DNA of 64,000 nucleotides, taken from assembly GCA_949840805.1 (NCBI GenBank), contig CATKXR010000003.1, positions 1 to 64,000 of the forward strand, written 5' to 3'. The translations under genes were made by a program, and so were the position numbers. Positions 9,045-18,017 of this stretch are shown here, piece after piece. The stretch is from an uncultured Lachnospiraceae bacterium (GTDB lineage: Bacteria > Bacillota > Clostridia > Lachnospirales > Lachnospiraceae). Numbering within the stretch: the first letter of the stretch is position 1; every line of letters starts with the position of its first letter. The notes under the pieces were generated by a model. The model saw nothing but the letters and a program-made list of their open reading frames with translations, searched no databases and had not been told where the DNA came from.

Positions 9045-9155
9045 TGTAAACAATAACGCAATAGTTACATTATTTACAGTTGCCATTTTCCTCCCTTTCC
9101 ATTATACTTCTATACAGAATTAAAAATCAGCTAATTCAGCAGGAGGTTTATTTCC

Positions 9156-10007
9156 ATGATTCAGGACATTGCTCCCCATACGTTCAACAATGCCTACCAC
9201 AATCAGACGCCGCTACCTGGCAGCTATGTCTTATATTTTAAAAATCGATCCGCACTGGTCTGCCACAGAGGAGAAGCGTTTGACTTTCCACGTTTCCACG
9301 ATCTGGGAACGGATTTCCTGGAGCAGACAAAGCAATCCCATACATATACATATCTGTTTTCCATCGATGAAGAAAGCTTTTATCTTGTGGACAACCTTCC
9401 GTCTTTTGTACCACAGCAGTTTGTTTGGGAAGATATCCAGTCCTTCCGGGGAGGCGTGCCACGTTATCTGGCCTTTGCCGGGATTACCGGTTATCAACTC
9501 TTCCTCTGGTACGGCAGCCGCCAATATTGCGGCCGCTGTGGCTCCCCCATGGAAAAAGACAAAAAAGAGCGAATGATGCGCTGCGGAAACTGCGGCCAGA
9601 TGGAATACCCCCAAATATCCCCTGCCGTCATCATCGGCGTCATTGATAAAAACCGTCTTCTGCTTTCCAAATATGCAGGGAGAGAATACAAACGCTATGC
9701 ACTGCTTGCAGGCTTTTCCGAGATCGGCGAGACGCTGGAGGAGACTGTAAAACGTGAAGTGATGGAAGAGACCGGATTAAAAGTCACCAACATCCGTTAC
9801 TACAAAAGCCAGCCCTGGTCTTTCTCCGGCACGTTGCTGGTGGGATTTTTCTGTGACCTGGACTCTCCTGACACCATTTGCCTGGACCAGAATGAACTGG
9901 CCCTGGCCCGGTGGTTTGAACGGGAGGATATTCCACTGGAGGACGACACCCATGCCAGCCTGACCCATGAAATGATCCGGTATTTTAAGGATGGATACGA
10001 AAACTGA
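9156..10007 (+). CDS. nudC: NAD(H) pyrophosphatase / NAD-cap hydrolase
   Basis: This 283-residue NUDIX hydrolase has the NudC layout: an N-terminal beta domain, a zinc ribbon (Cys125, Cys128, Cys143, Cys146), the Nudix box from Gly186 to about Leu208 (pattern G-x5-E-x7-REVMEETG), and the NudC signature SQPW at 218-221. The signature continues SFSGT rather than the textbook PFPxS. The family splits NADH to NMNH and AMP and removes NAD caps from RNA. A clear AGGAGG site precedes the start. The clostripain-like gene starts 19 bp downstream and may be co-transcribed. Confidence 0.92.
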   Translation: MIQDIAPHTFNNAYHNQTPLPGSYVLYFKNRSALVCHRGEAFDFPRFHDLGTDFLEQTKQSHTYTYLFSIDEESFYLVDNLPSFVPQQFVWEDIQSFRGGVPRYLAFAGITGYQLFLWYGSRQYCGRCGSPMEKDKKERMMRCGNCGQMEYPQISPAVIIGVIDKNRLLLSKYAGREYKRYALLAGFSEIGETLEETVKREVMEETGLKVTNIRYYKSQPWSFSGTLLVGFFCDLDSPDTICLDQNELALARWFEREDIPLEDDTHASLTHEMIRYFKDGYEN

Positions 10008-10026
10008 GAAAAGAGGTTATTACAAA

Positions 10027-12465
10027 ATGGACAGACAACGCCCAAGAAGTCGAGAAAAAAATGTTACCGATACTAAAAAAACCGTACAGAAACGCGGTTC
10101 CGGCCTCGGCACCGGCCCCGTAGGCCGCACGCCCGGACAACAATGGCAGACAGAAAACAATCCGTCCGGCGCCGGTTCGGCAGGAAGAGTCCCAAAAAGA
10201 AGCGGAGTCCCCGGCGGCGGCCTTTCCAAAATTCTGATTCTCCTTGCCGCCCTGGTCTTAGGCGGAGGAGGCGCCCTTTTGGGACTCCCCTCCGGACAAG
10301 CGCCTTCCGGTACAGGGCAGATATCCCCTGGCCAGGGACAGACATCACCCGGTACAGGACAGAGTACCCAGGTACAGGGAACCGGCGTTTCCCTGTCTTC
10401 CCTGCTTGGCAGCTTAGGGGGCGGCAGCGTCTCAAGTGGTTGGCTGGAACCGGCAAACACCGGAAAGCTGAATACCAGCGTGGCTTCTTCAGCCAGGGAC
10501 AAACGGGTCAAGCTGTTGGGCAACGGCAATGACACAGCCACCATCATGGTATACATGTGCGGTACAGATTTAGAGTCCCGCAGCGGAATGGGAACTGCAG
10601 ACCTTCAGGAAATGCTGGCGGCTGACTTAGGCAGCAATATTAACCTGCTCATATATACCGGAGGCTGTACCGGCTGGCGCAATGATCAGGTCAGCAGCAA
10701 AACCAACCAGATCTGGCAGGTAAAAAACGGCCGCCTGATCTGTCTGGAACGGGATCTTGGCAGCGTTCCCATGACGGATCCGGCCACCCTCACAGGCTAT
10801 ATCCAATGGTGCGCCAAAAACTGGCCGGCCAGCCGCTATGAACTGATCTTCTGGGATCACGGCGGCGGTTCCATCAGCGGCTACGGCTATGACCAGAAGT
10901 TCCCCTCCGGCGGCTCCATGGGACTGTCCGGTATCCACACTGCCCTTGAAAATGCCAATGTGGATTTTGACTTTATCGGATTTGACGCCTGTTTGATGGC
11001 CACCGCGGAAAATGCCCTTATGCTGACCCAGCATGCCGACTATCTGATTGCCTCAGAAGAAACAGAACCTGGCGTGGGCTGGTACTATACCAACTGGCTC
11101 ACGGCTTTTGGCGCCAATCCTTCTATGCCCACTCTGGAATTGGGCCAAAAGATTGCAGATGATTTCGTAGACGTATGCGCCCAAAAATGTCCCGGCCAGA
11201 TGACGACCCTTTCCGTTATCGATTTAGCAGAACTGGAATCCACCATTCCTGACAGCCTGACAGAGTTTTCCCAGGCTGCCAGCCAGATGATTTCTTCCCG
11301 TGAATACCAGACGCTTTCCGATGCGAGAAGCCACACGCGGGAATTTGCCAGATCAAGCCGCATCGACCATGTGGATCTGGTACACCTGGCCCGCAACATA
11401 GGCAACACGGAAGGCAGCGCCCTGGCTGAAGCCCTTTTAAGCGCGGTAAAATACAACCGCACCTCCTCCAACATGACGAACGCCTATGGACTTTCCATCT
11501 ATTTTCCTTACCAAAATGTTTCCAAGGTGGATAAGGCTGTGGCCTCGTATAAGCAGATTGGAATGGATGAGGCTTATGTCCGCTGTATCCAGCAGTTTGC
11601 CAGCCTGGAAGCCAGCGGACAGGCCGTTTCCGGCGGTTCCTCCTCCCCTCTGCCTGCCCTTCTTGGCAACTTAAGCAGCGGCTCCGGCAGCTCGGAAATG
11701 ATCACGCAGCTGCTTGGAGATTTTTTAGGCGGCGGTTTTGGAAACATTTCCGGCCTGACCAGCTCCAATTCCAGCTTTTTAAACAATAAGGCGCTGGATA
11801 CAGAAGATACCATCCAATATCTGACGGAAAACCGATTTGCCCCTGAAGCATTGACATGGGACACCGCCACAGACGGCTCTCCCGTGTTAAGCCTGGACGA
11901 AGCCCAGTGGAAACTGGTCCAATCCCTGGAACTGAATGTCTTCTATGATGACGGGGAAGGTTTTATTGATATGGGATTAGATAATGTGTTCGAATTTAAC
12001 GATGCAGGAGAACTCTTAGGAACCTATGACGGCACATGGCTGGCCATCGACGGGCAGCCTGTATCCTACTATCACACCGCCACTGTGGACGATGGCGAAA
12101 ACTATGTGATCAGCGGGCGGGTGCCTGTCCTCCACAACGGGCTGCGCTCGGAATTATTGCTGTCCTTTGATAATGAGCATCCTTACGGCTATATAGCCGG
12201 AATCCGCACAGTATATACGGAAGGAGAGACAGACACTGTGGCAAAAAATGACGCCGGCTTACAGCCTGGCGATACTTTGGAGTTTCTATGCGATTATTAC
12301 AGCTATGACGGCGATTATTTGGACAGCTATCTTCTTGGAGAGCCGCTGACGGTGACAAGCAGCCAGCCGGAGATCAGCAATGTACATTTAGAAGGCACTG
12401 TGCAGGCAACCTACCGGTTCACGGATATCTACAACCAACATTATTGGACTCCTTCCATTCCTTAA
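10027..12465 (+). CDS. Membrane-anchored clostripain-like (C11) cysteine protease
   Basis: This 812-residue protein has a basic cytoplasmic N terminus, one membrane span (about 69-90), then a Gly/Gln/Ser/Thr/Pro-rich linker (about 90-150) and a C11 peptidase domain. Catalytic His278 lies in FWDHGGGS and Cys322 in GFDACLM; ATIMVYMCGTDLES opens the domain. A C-terminal beta-rich region of about 230 residues is not recognised. ATG at 10027 with AGAGG upstream is preferred over an earlier in-frame ATG overlapping nudC. C11 enzymes cut after Arg or Lys and self-activate. This one should act on the cell surface. Confidence 0.85.
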   Translation: MDRQRPRSREKNVTDTKKTVQKRGSGLGTGPVGRTPGQQWQTENNPSGAGSAGRVPKRSGVPGGGLSKILILLAALVLGGGGALLGLPSGQAPSGTGQISPGQGQTSPGTGQSTQVQGTGVSLSSLLGSLGGGSVSSGWLEPANTGKLNTSVASSARDKRVKLLGNGNDTATIMVYMCGTDLESRSGMGTADLQEMLAADLGSNINLLIYTGGCTGWRNDQVSSKTNQIWQVKNGRLICLERDLGSVPMTDPATLTGYIQWCAKNWPASRYELIFWDHGGGSISGYGYDQKFPSGGSMGLSGIHTALENANVDFDFIGFDACLMATAENALMLTQHADYLIASEETEPGVGWYYTNWLTAFGANPSMPTLELGQKIADDFVDVCAQKCPGQMTTLSVIDLAELESTIPDSLTEFSQAASQMISSREYQTLSDARSHTREFARSSRIDHVDLVHLARNIGNTEGSALAEALLSAVKYNRTSSNMTNAYGLSIYFPYQNVSKVDKAVASYKQIGMDEAYVRCIQQFASLEASGQAVSGGSSSPLPALLGNLSSGSGSSEMITQLLGDFLGGGFGNISGLTSSNSSFLNNKALDTEDTIQYLTENRFAPEALTWDTATDGSPVLSLDEAQWKLVQSLELNVFYDDGEGFIDMGLDNVFEFNDAGELLGTYDGTWLAIDGQPVSYYHTATVDDGENYVISGRVPVLHNGLRSELLLSFDNEHPYGYIAGIRTVYTEGETDTVAKNDAGLQPGDTLEFLCDYYSYDGDYLDSYLLGEPLTVTSSQPEISNVHLEGTVQATYRFTDIYNQHYWTPSIP

Positions 12466-12469
12466 GACA

Positions 12470-12507
12470 AGAAACCACAGCCCGCCAAATCCGGGGCTGT
12501 GGTTTCT
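12470..12507. terminator. Convergent terminator between C11 protease and spoIVB
   Basis: A perfect 14-bp inverted repeat (12470-12483 with 12494-12507) lies between two converging genes. The minus-strand copy is followed by TTTCTTGTCTT, so it serves spoIVB better than the protease gene. Confidence 0.65.
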
Positions 12508-12519
12508 GCCATTCCGGTC

Positions 12520-13809
12520 TCAATGCCGCATCATATCCTCCACAAATATCCCGTACCCCCTGGTGGAATCCTGCACAAACACATGAGTCACCGCCCCCAC
12601 CAGCTTTCCGTCCTGCAAAATCGGGCTGCCGCTCATTCCCTGCACAATTCCCCCTGTAAGCCGCAAAAGTTCCTCATCCACCACCCGTATAACCAGGCTC
12701 TTATTTTCCTGGATCGGATTGTAATCCACCCGCTGAATTTCAATCTCGTAATCCCGCACCTCTCCTGACACGTCGCTTCTGACCCATGCCTGCCCTTTTT
12801 TCACATTCTGGCGGTAGCCGATCTCCACTGCTTCTCCCTGAAGAGTTCTCTGCAGCTTCTCATTCACCTTCCCGAAAATTCCCACCTTTGTATTGGCTTC
12901 AATTACTCCCAGCCGCGATCCCGGGCCATAGTAGATAACCCCTGCCATGACCCCGGGATTACCAGCGCTTCCCTTTTCGATCCCCATGATCTCCGTTTCA
13001 TACAAATCCCCCTCTCGGATCTCCACTACCTCCCCGGTATCACTGTCGCTGATCCCATGGCCCAAAGCCCCGAAATTCCCGTTGGTATCTACATAAGTCA
13101 GCGTCCCGATCCCCTGGGTATCGTCCCGGACCCATGCGCCCAGTTTATAATTCCCGTCTGCTGCCTGCACCGGGTTCATACGGATTTCCATTTCCTCTCC
13201 GTCCCTCCGGACCCGGAGAAAGACTTCCTGGCTTCCATTGTGATTCAGATTGCTGATCAATGCCTCCTTATCCCGCAGCGGTTCTCCATTGATTGCCTCA
13301 ATATAATCGCCGGACTGCAGAATGCCATAGGCAGGCTCCGCATCCTCCCCGTCCTGGCATCGGATCCGCCCTGTCCCAATCACCAATATCCCGTTGGATT
13401 TCAGATAAATTCCCACCGGCACCCCGCAGGGAATGGCATAATGGGTATCCACCACATCCAGTTGGATATCTTTAAAATGAATTTTCCCAAATAATTTCAG
13501 CCCAAGCCGGTAAGTTCCCTGATTCCTGGCATAAAGAGAAAACGGTTCGTCCATTTTCAGACGAAGCTCACCGGAGGGAATATTGGAACGGTTTCCCAGA
13601 ACCACTTCTTCACTTTCACTTAACAGCGTCACGTCAAAAGGAAGAGAAAAGTCAAATTCTTCCTCTTCATCCACCACCACGCTCAAATGGTCCGGTATCC
13701 TCCGTTTCAGATAATACCAGGAAAAGCCAATGGTAAACGACAAACTGAGCCAGAACGTCCAGACCAGAAACCTCCGGAACGGATTTTTCTTCCTTTTCTT
13801 TCCTGCCAT
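12520..13809 (-). CDS. spoIVB: SpoIVB serine peptidase (S55)
   Basis: This 429-residue protein has an N-terminal membrane span (about 12-32), a PDZ domain (about 130-220) and the S55 peptidase domain, with His251 in GALGHGISD and Ser393 in GMSGSPILQDGK. In Bacillus, SpoIVB is secreted by the forespore and cleaves SpoIVFA to start pro-sigma-K processing in the mother cell. ATG at 13809 follows AGGAGG by eight bases; a longer reading frame upstream has no site. It follows recN, the usual clostridial order, and is the clearest sign that the organism forms spores. Confidence 0.94.
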   Translation of the reverse strand: MAGKKRKKNPFRRFLVWTFWLSLSFTIGFSWYYLKRRIPDHLSVVVDEEEEFDFSLPFDVTLLSESEEVVLGNRSNIPSGELRLKMDEPFSLYARNQGTYRLGLKLFGKIHFKDIQLDVVDTHYAIPCGVPVGIYLKSNGILVIGTGRIRCQDGEDAEPAYGILQSGDYIEAINGEPLRDKEALISNLNHNGSQEVFLRVRRDGEEMEIRMNPVQAADGNYKLGAWVRDDTQGIGTLTYVDTNGNFGALGHGISDSDTGEVVEIREGDLYETEIMGIEKGSAGNPGVMAGVIYYGPGSRLGVIEANTKVGIFGKVNEKLQRTLQGEAVEIGYRQNVKKGQAWVRSDVSGEVRDYEIEIQRVDYNPIQENKSLVIRVVDEELLRLTGGIVQGMSGSPILQDGKLVGAVTHVFVQDSTRGYGIFVEDMMRH

Positions 13810-13942
13810 CTCACATACCTCCTCTTTCTCAGGCTGTTTTCCAAAAAACATGCAACTGTCCTGTTGCAACAATTCAGACGTGCCTTGAACCGTTGTGTCC
13901 CATTCCAGTATTCCCCGTTACATGCCTTTCAATAAGTAGCAA

Positions 13943-13964
13943 AAAGGAGCCTTTCAGCTCCTTT
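13943..13964 (-). terminator. recN terminator
   Basis: An 8-bp stem (13943-13950 with 13957-13964) with a 6-base loop is followed on the minus strand by TTTTT. It lies between recN and spoIVB and suggests spoIVB has its own promoter in the 13810-13940 gap. Confidence 0.7.
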
Positions 13965-14039
13965 CTAGTATGTGAGAAAATTCAAAATTCACACTGTTAT
14001 TTTTTTGTTTTTATACCATGGTTATACTTGCAGACATAT

Positions 14040-15719
14040 TTACTTGTCAAATGATGGTATCTCTTCATTTCTGTTTTTCGCCAGTTCTTTCATTTCCCGG
14101 GCATTCTGCCTTACCGTATCCGTGATCTCCGCGCCTCCCAAAAGCCTTGCCAGCTCCTCGACCATTTGCCCTTCATCCAGCTTTCGAATCTTTGTCGTCG
14201 TCTTTTTCCCCTCTGCCGACTTGGCGATCTCATAATGACAGTCCGCCATGGCCGCGATCTGCGGCAGATGGGTAATACAGATCACCTGATGGCTTCCTGA
14301 AATAATTGCCAGTTGCTCCGAAACCTTCTGTGCCGTCCTTCCGCTGATCCCTGTATCAATCTCATCAAAAATCAAAGTGGGAATGGCATCGCTGTCTGCC
14401 AGCACCGTCTTGATGGCCAGCATTACCCGGGACAGCTCACCCCCGGAAGCCACCATTCCCAAAGAACGTTTCGGCTCCCCCGGATTTGTGGAAATCATAA
14501 ACTCCGCCTCGTCATACCCCAGCGCCGTAAAATTTTTCAGGCGTTTGAATTCCATAGAAAATTCCACATCCAGAAAGTTTAGATCCACAAGCCCCTTTTT
14601 AATCTGATCCGCCAGTGTCTTTGCTGCTGCTTTCCGCTCTTTTGACAATTTGCCGCACAATTTCTCCAGCTTCTCTGTCACCTGTTCATATTCTTTCTCC
14701 GTTTTTTTGCGGTATTCATCAAAATTCTCCAGTTTCGTCAATTTCGCTTTTTTTTCTTCCAGGACTTTGTATATCTGCTCTATCGTACTGCCGTATTTTG
14801 CCTGCAGGCCATGAATCTGGTCAAGCCTTTCCTCAATCTGTGCCATTTCTTCCTCGTCAAAGGTCATGTCGTCCAGATAGGCGCTGATGGCATGGCGAAC
14901 ATCATTTAAAATCGATTCCACATCATAAAGCTGATCCTGAATCCCCTTAAGTTCCCCGTCATAGGACGCCACCTCATTGACCTGCTGGATGGCCTGGCCG
15001 ATTCCGTCCGTTTCCACCGCCTGATAGGCCGCTGACAGGCTTTCCAATATCCGCCTTCCGTTCGAGTACTTCCGATACTTTTCTGTCAGGCTCTCCTCTT
15101 CGCCTTCCTTCAGCTCTGCCGCCTCAATCTCTCCAATCTCAAACTGCAGAAAATCCGCTTCACGTTTCCGGCTCTCCTGATCCCCGCCCGTCTCTTCCAA
15201 AGCGGCCTGGAGCGCTTTATATTGCCGGTACAGATCCGCGACCTGATCTTTTAATAAACTGGTACGGGATTTTGCGAAGGTATCAAGAATTTCCAGATGT
15301 TTGGAAACATGCAGCAGCGATTGATGTTCGTGCTGTCCATGAATATCGATGAGAAGCCCTGTCACCTGCCGAAGCCGCGCTGCTGTCACGGTCTCATCGT
15401 TTATTTTGCTGACACTCCGGGCAGGCATGATTTTCCGGGTGACAATCACAAGCCCGTCCTCGTCCGGGAAAATATCATACTGTTCCAGCTCTTTCTTCCG
15501 CTCCTCATCTACGGAAAATACCAGCTCCACATAACCATGATCCGCTCCGCTGCGGATAATGTCCCGGGGTGCCTTCTGTCCCAAAGCCAGATTCACAGAA
15601 CCAATAATAATCGATTTTCCTGCGCCTGTCTCTCCGGTCAGAATATTAAGCCCCTCTCCAAATTCCACATCCGCCCGTTCGATTAACGCCAGGTTTTTCA
15701 CATGTAACTCTAAAAGCAT
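14040..15719 (-). CDS. recN: DNA repair protein RecN
   Basis: This 559-residue SMC-like ATPase has a P-loop at 29-36 (GETGAGKS), long coiled-coil arms in the middle (about 160-370), the ABC signature SGGELSR and Walker B LIFDEIDTGISG. RecN gathers DNA ends in double-strand break repair. The chosen start MLLELHVKNLAL matches the family and has AAGGAGG upstream; an upstream extension does not. It belongs to the conserved argR-recN-spoIVB block. Confidence 0.95.
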   Translation of the reverse strand: MLLELHVKNLALIERADVEFGEGLNILTGETGAGKSIIIGSVNLALGQKAPRDIIRSGADHGYVELVFSVDEERKKELEQYDIFPDEDGLVIVTRKIMPARSVSKINDETVTAARLRQVTGLLIDIHGQHEHQSLLHVSKHLEILDTFAKSRTSLLKDQVADLYRQYKALQAALEETGGDQESRKREADFLQFEIGEIEAAELKEGEEESLTEKYRKYSNGRRILESLSAAYQAVETDGIGQAIQQVNEVASYDGELKGIQDQLYDVESILNDVRHAISAYLDDMTFDEEEMAQIEERLDQIHGLQAKYGSTIEQIYKVLEEKKAKLTKLENFDEYRKKTEKEYEQVTEKLEKLCGKLSKERKAAAKTLADQIKKGLVDLNFLDVEFSMEFKRLKNFTALGYDEAEFMISTNPGEPKRSLGMVASGGELSRVMLAIKTVLADSDAIPTLIFDEIDTGISGRTAQKVSEQLAIISGSHQVICITHLPQIAAMADCHYEIAKSAEGKKTTTKIRKLDEGQMVEELARLLGGAEITDTVRQNAREMKELAKNRNEEIPSFDK

Positions 15720-15776
15720 ACATCCTCCTTTTTTCCACGAACATACATATTTGCCGCCAGCCATAAATCTCCGCTC

Positions 15777-16226
15777 TTATTCCGATACCAGTTTACGAAT
15801 CTTATCCATGACCACAATCGTATCGTCAACGCTTCTCACCGCACACATTATCGTGTCGTCCCCGGCAATACAGCCCACTATTTCATAAAAATGAATCGCG
15901 TCCAGGGCCGCCGCCACTGCCATCGCCATACCGGAAACCGTCTTGATCACCAGAATATTCTGCGCCATATCCATAGACAGATATCCGTCCCGCAGTATCC
16001 GGATATATTTATCGCTGAAGGTTTCCTGGCTCTGCATGACCACATACCGCTGCCTGCCGTTCTCTCCCGAAACCTTTGTCAGCTTCAGCTCCCTGATATC
16101 CCTGGAAACCGTAGCCTGGGTCACACGGAATCCTGCTTCCTTTAAGTAGTCTGCCAACTCCTCCTGAGTCTCGATCTCATACTTTCCAATCAGTTCCACA
16201 ATCTTGCTGTGCCGCTCCAACTTCAT
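15777..16226 (-). CDS. argR: Arginine repressor ArgR/AhrC
   Basis: This 149-residue protein is full length. It has an N-terminal winged helix (VTQATVSRDIRELKL) and a C-terminal hexamerisation/arginine-binding domain containing GCIAGDDTIMCAV, where the adjacent Asp residues bind arginine in the family. ArgR uses arginine as co-repressor for biosynthesis genes and activates catabolism. It lies 33 bp downstream of nadK, in the standard order nadK-argR-recN. Confidence 0.95.
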   Translation of the reverse strand: MKLERHSKIVELIGKYEIETQEELADYLKEAGFRVTQATVSRDIRELKLTKVSGENGRQRYVVMQSQETFSDKYIRILRDGYLSMDMAQNILVIKTVSGMAMAVAAALDAIHFYEIVGCIAGDDTIMCAVRSVDDTIVVMDKIRKLVSE

Positions 16227-16259
16227 CCTTTTATCTCCCTGTTTCCAAATGGAAAAAAC

Positions 16260-17180
16260 CTATACTCGTGCCAGCTTTTCCTGGATATGGACCAAAAACG
16301 GTACGCTTTTCAACTGGATCAAGCTGGTCTTCTTTTTGGACTCCCGGATCTTCAACTGCTCGCTTCCGTCCAGATCAATCACCTGGTCGCCGTCAAATAC
16401 CGCCATCTGCTTCTGCCCCATATTCTCCATCACCCGGATTCCGATTTCATCATGATTGGAAAGGATTATGCTGCGCGAATTGACCGAATGGGGGCAGATG
16501 GGAGTCAATACAATCAGTTCCGCGCCTGGCGTCACAACCGGCCCCCCGGCGGACAAATTGTAAGCCGTGGAACCTGTAGGCGTGGCCACAATCATACCGT
16601 CTGCCGTATACTCATTGAGCAGCTCACCGTTGACATATACCTGAAATTTAAGTACCTGCATGACATCTTTTCGGGTAAGGACAATATCGTTGAGCGCGAT
16701 TCCCTGCTTCAAAAAATCCACCTTGTCCTTTTCTCCATCGAATTGGCTTTCGGAACAAGCCGTACCCCATGGTGTGCCGCCGTCCTCCCTGACAACCAGG
16801 CCTTCCAGCATCATCCGTTTCTCCAGCCGGAAATTATCCTTCAGCAAAGCCTCCAGCATGGGAGACAGGGCTTCTCCCCTGGCAACCTGGGTCAGATATC
16901 CAAGATTGCCCATATTCACGCCTATCATGGGAATCTGCAGATCCACCAGATCCCTGGCCGCCTGAATCAAGGTGCCGTCGCCCCCCAAAGTGATCACACA
17001 TTGGGTATCTTCCGGGATCCGGTTTTTATCCGTATAACCATAAGCGGCGCCTTCCCGCCTTTTCTCCTGGGCGCTTCCCTCACAGACAGCTCCCCGTCTC
17101 CGGAGATACCGGGTGATCTGTTCCGCCACCTGTACCGCGTCATGCTTGGAAGGATTTGCAATGAGATAAAAATGTTTCAT
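16260..17180 (-). CDS. nadK: NAD kinase
   Basis: This 306-residue NAD kinase has the diacylglycerol-kinase-like motif LGGDGTL (GGDGT 66-70), the NE/D-type NAD-binding region, and the second conserved block TPTGSTAYNLSAGGP. It uses ATP (or polyphosphate in some homologues) to make NADP. It starts 13 bp past the tlyA stop, inside the isoprenoid and DNA-repair block. Family length is normal. Confidence 0.95.
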   Translation of the reverse strand: MKHFYLIANPSKHDAVQVAEQITRYLRRRGAVCEGSAQEKRREGAAYGYTDKNRIPEDTQCVITLGGDGTLIQAARDLVDLQIPMIGVNMGNLGYLTQVARGEALSPMLEALLKDNFRLEKRMMLEGLVVREDGGTPWGTACSESQFDGEKDKVDFLKQGIALNDIVLTRKDVMQVLKFQVYVNGELLNEYTADGMIVATPTGSTAYNLSAGGPVVTPGAELIVLTPICPHSVNSRSIILSNHDEIGIRVMENMGQKQMAVFDGDQVIDLDGSEQLKIRESKKKTSLIQLKSVPFLVHIQEKLARV

Positions 17181-17193
17181 GGAGTTCTCCTGT

Positions 17194-18000
17194 CTATAAA
17201 TTTCTGTGGGCTTCTTCCACGATCTGCTCCGGATCCACCTCGGATTTGACCTCAGACCCGCCGTTGTTCTGCAGGTATACCAGGTATTCGATATTGCCCT
17301 CCGGCCCCTTGACAGGCGAATATTCCAGATTCAAGACCTCAAAATCCAGGCTTTCTGCATAATGTATCACCTTTTGGATCACCTCTAAATGAGTGGATTT
17401 TTCCCGGACAACCCCCTTCTTTCCTACCTTTTCCCTGCCTGCCTCAAACTGAGGCTTAATCAGGGCTACAATCTGCCCGTCTTCTGTCAAAAGCCTCTTT
17501 ACAGGCTCCAGAACTTTTGTCAGAGAAATAAACGACACGTCAATGGAAGCGAACTGGATTTTGTCCTTTATGTCAGGCGGGGTCACATACCGGATATTGG
17601 TTCTCTCCATACAGACCACCCGTTCATCATTCCGCAGCTTCCAGTCAAGCTGCCCGTGGCCCACATCCACCGCATAAACCTTTTGGGTCCCGTTCTGGAG
17701 CATACAATCCGTAAATCCGCCGGTAGAAGACCCGACGTCCATACAGATCTTCCCATCCAGGCTTACGCCAAAACAGTCGACAGCCTTTTCCAGCTTCAGC
17801 CCTCCCCGGCTTACATACCGCAGCGTTGTCCCACGGACCTCCACCATGGACGCCTTATCAAAAACGGCCCCTGGCTTATCCTCCTTCTGCCCGTTCACAA
17901 AAACGATTCCTGACATGATAATAGCCTTGGCCTTCTCCCTGGAGGGAGCAAGGCCGCGGTTTACCAGAAGTATATCCAGACGTTCCTTCTGCTCTTTCAT
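17194..18000 (-). CDS. tlyA: TlyA family rRNA 2'-O-methyltransferase / hemolysin A-like
   Basis: This 268-residue protein has an N-terminal S4 RNA-binding domain (LDILLVNRGLAPSREKAKAI) and an FtsJ/RrmJ-type SAM-binding Rossmann domain beginning DVGSSTGGFTDCML, with the DVSFISLTK block. Mycobacterial TlyA methylates ribose in 16S and 23S rRNA. The 'hemolysin' name is historical. It follows dxs by 17 bp in the minus-strand operon. Confidence 0.92.
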   Translation of the reverse strand: MKEQKERLDILLVNRGLAPSREKAKAIIMSGIVFVNGQKEDKPGAVFDKASMVEVRGTTLRYVSRGGLKLEKAVDCFGVSLDGKICMDVGSSTGGFTDCMLQNGTQKVYAVDVGHGQLDWKLRNDERVVCMERTNIRYVTPPDIKDKIQFASIDVSFISLTKVLEPVKRLLTEDGQIVALIKPQFEAGREKVGKKGVVREKSTHLEVIQKVIHYAESLDFEVLNLEYSPVKGPEGNIEYLVYLQNNGGSEVKSEVDPEQIVEEAHRNL

Positions 18001-18017
18001 AATATTTCATTTCCCTT

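Noticed and set aside
10143-10532. Long open frames on both strands over the start of the C11 protease gene, coding Arg/Pro-rich proteins
   Set aside because: They are shadows caused by the GC-rich linker coding sequence; they lack ribosome binding sites and family resemblance.
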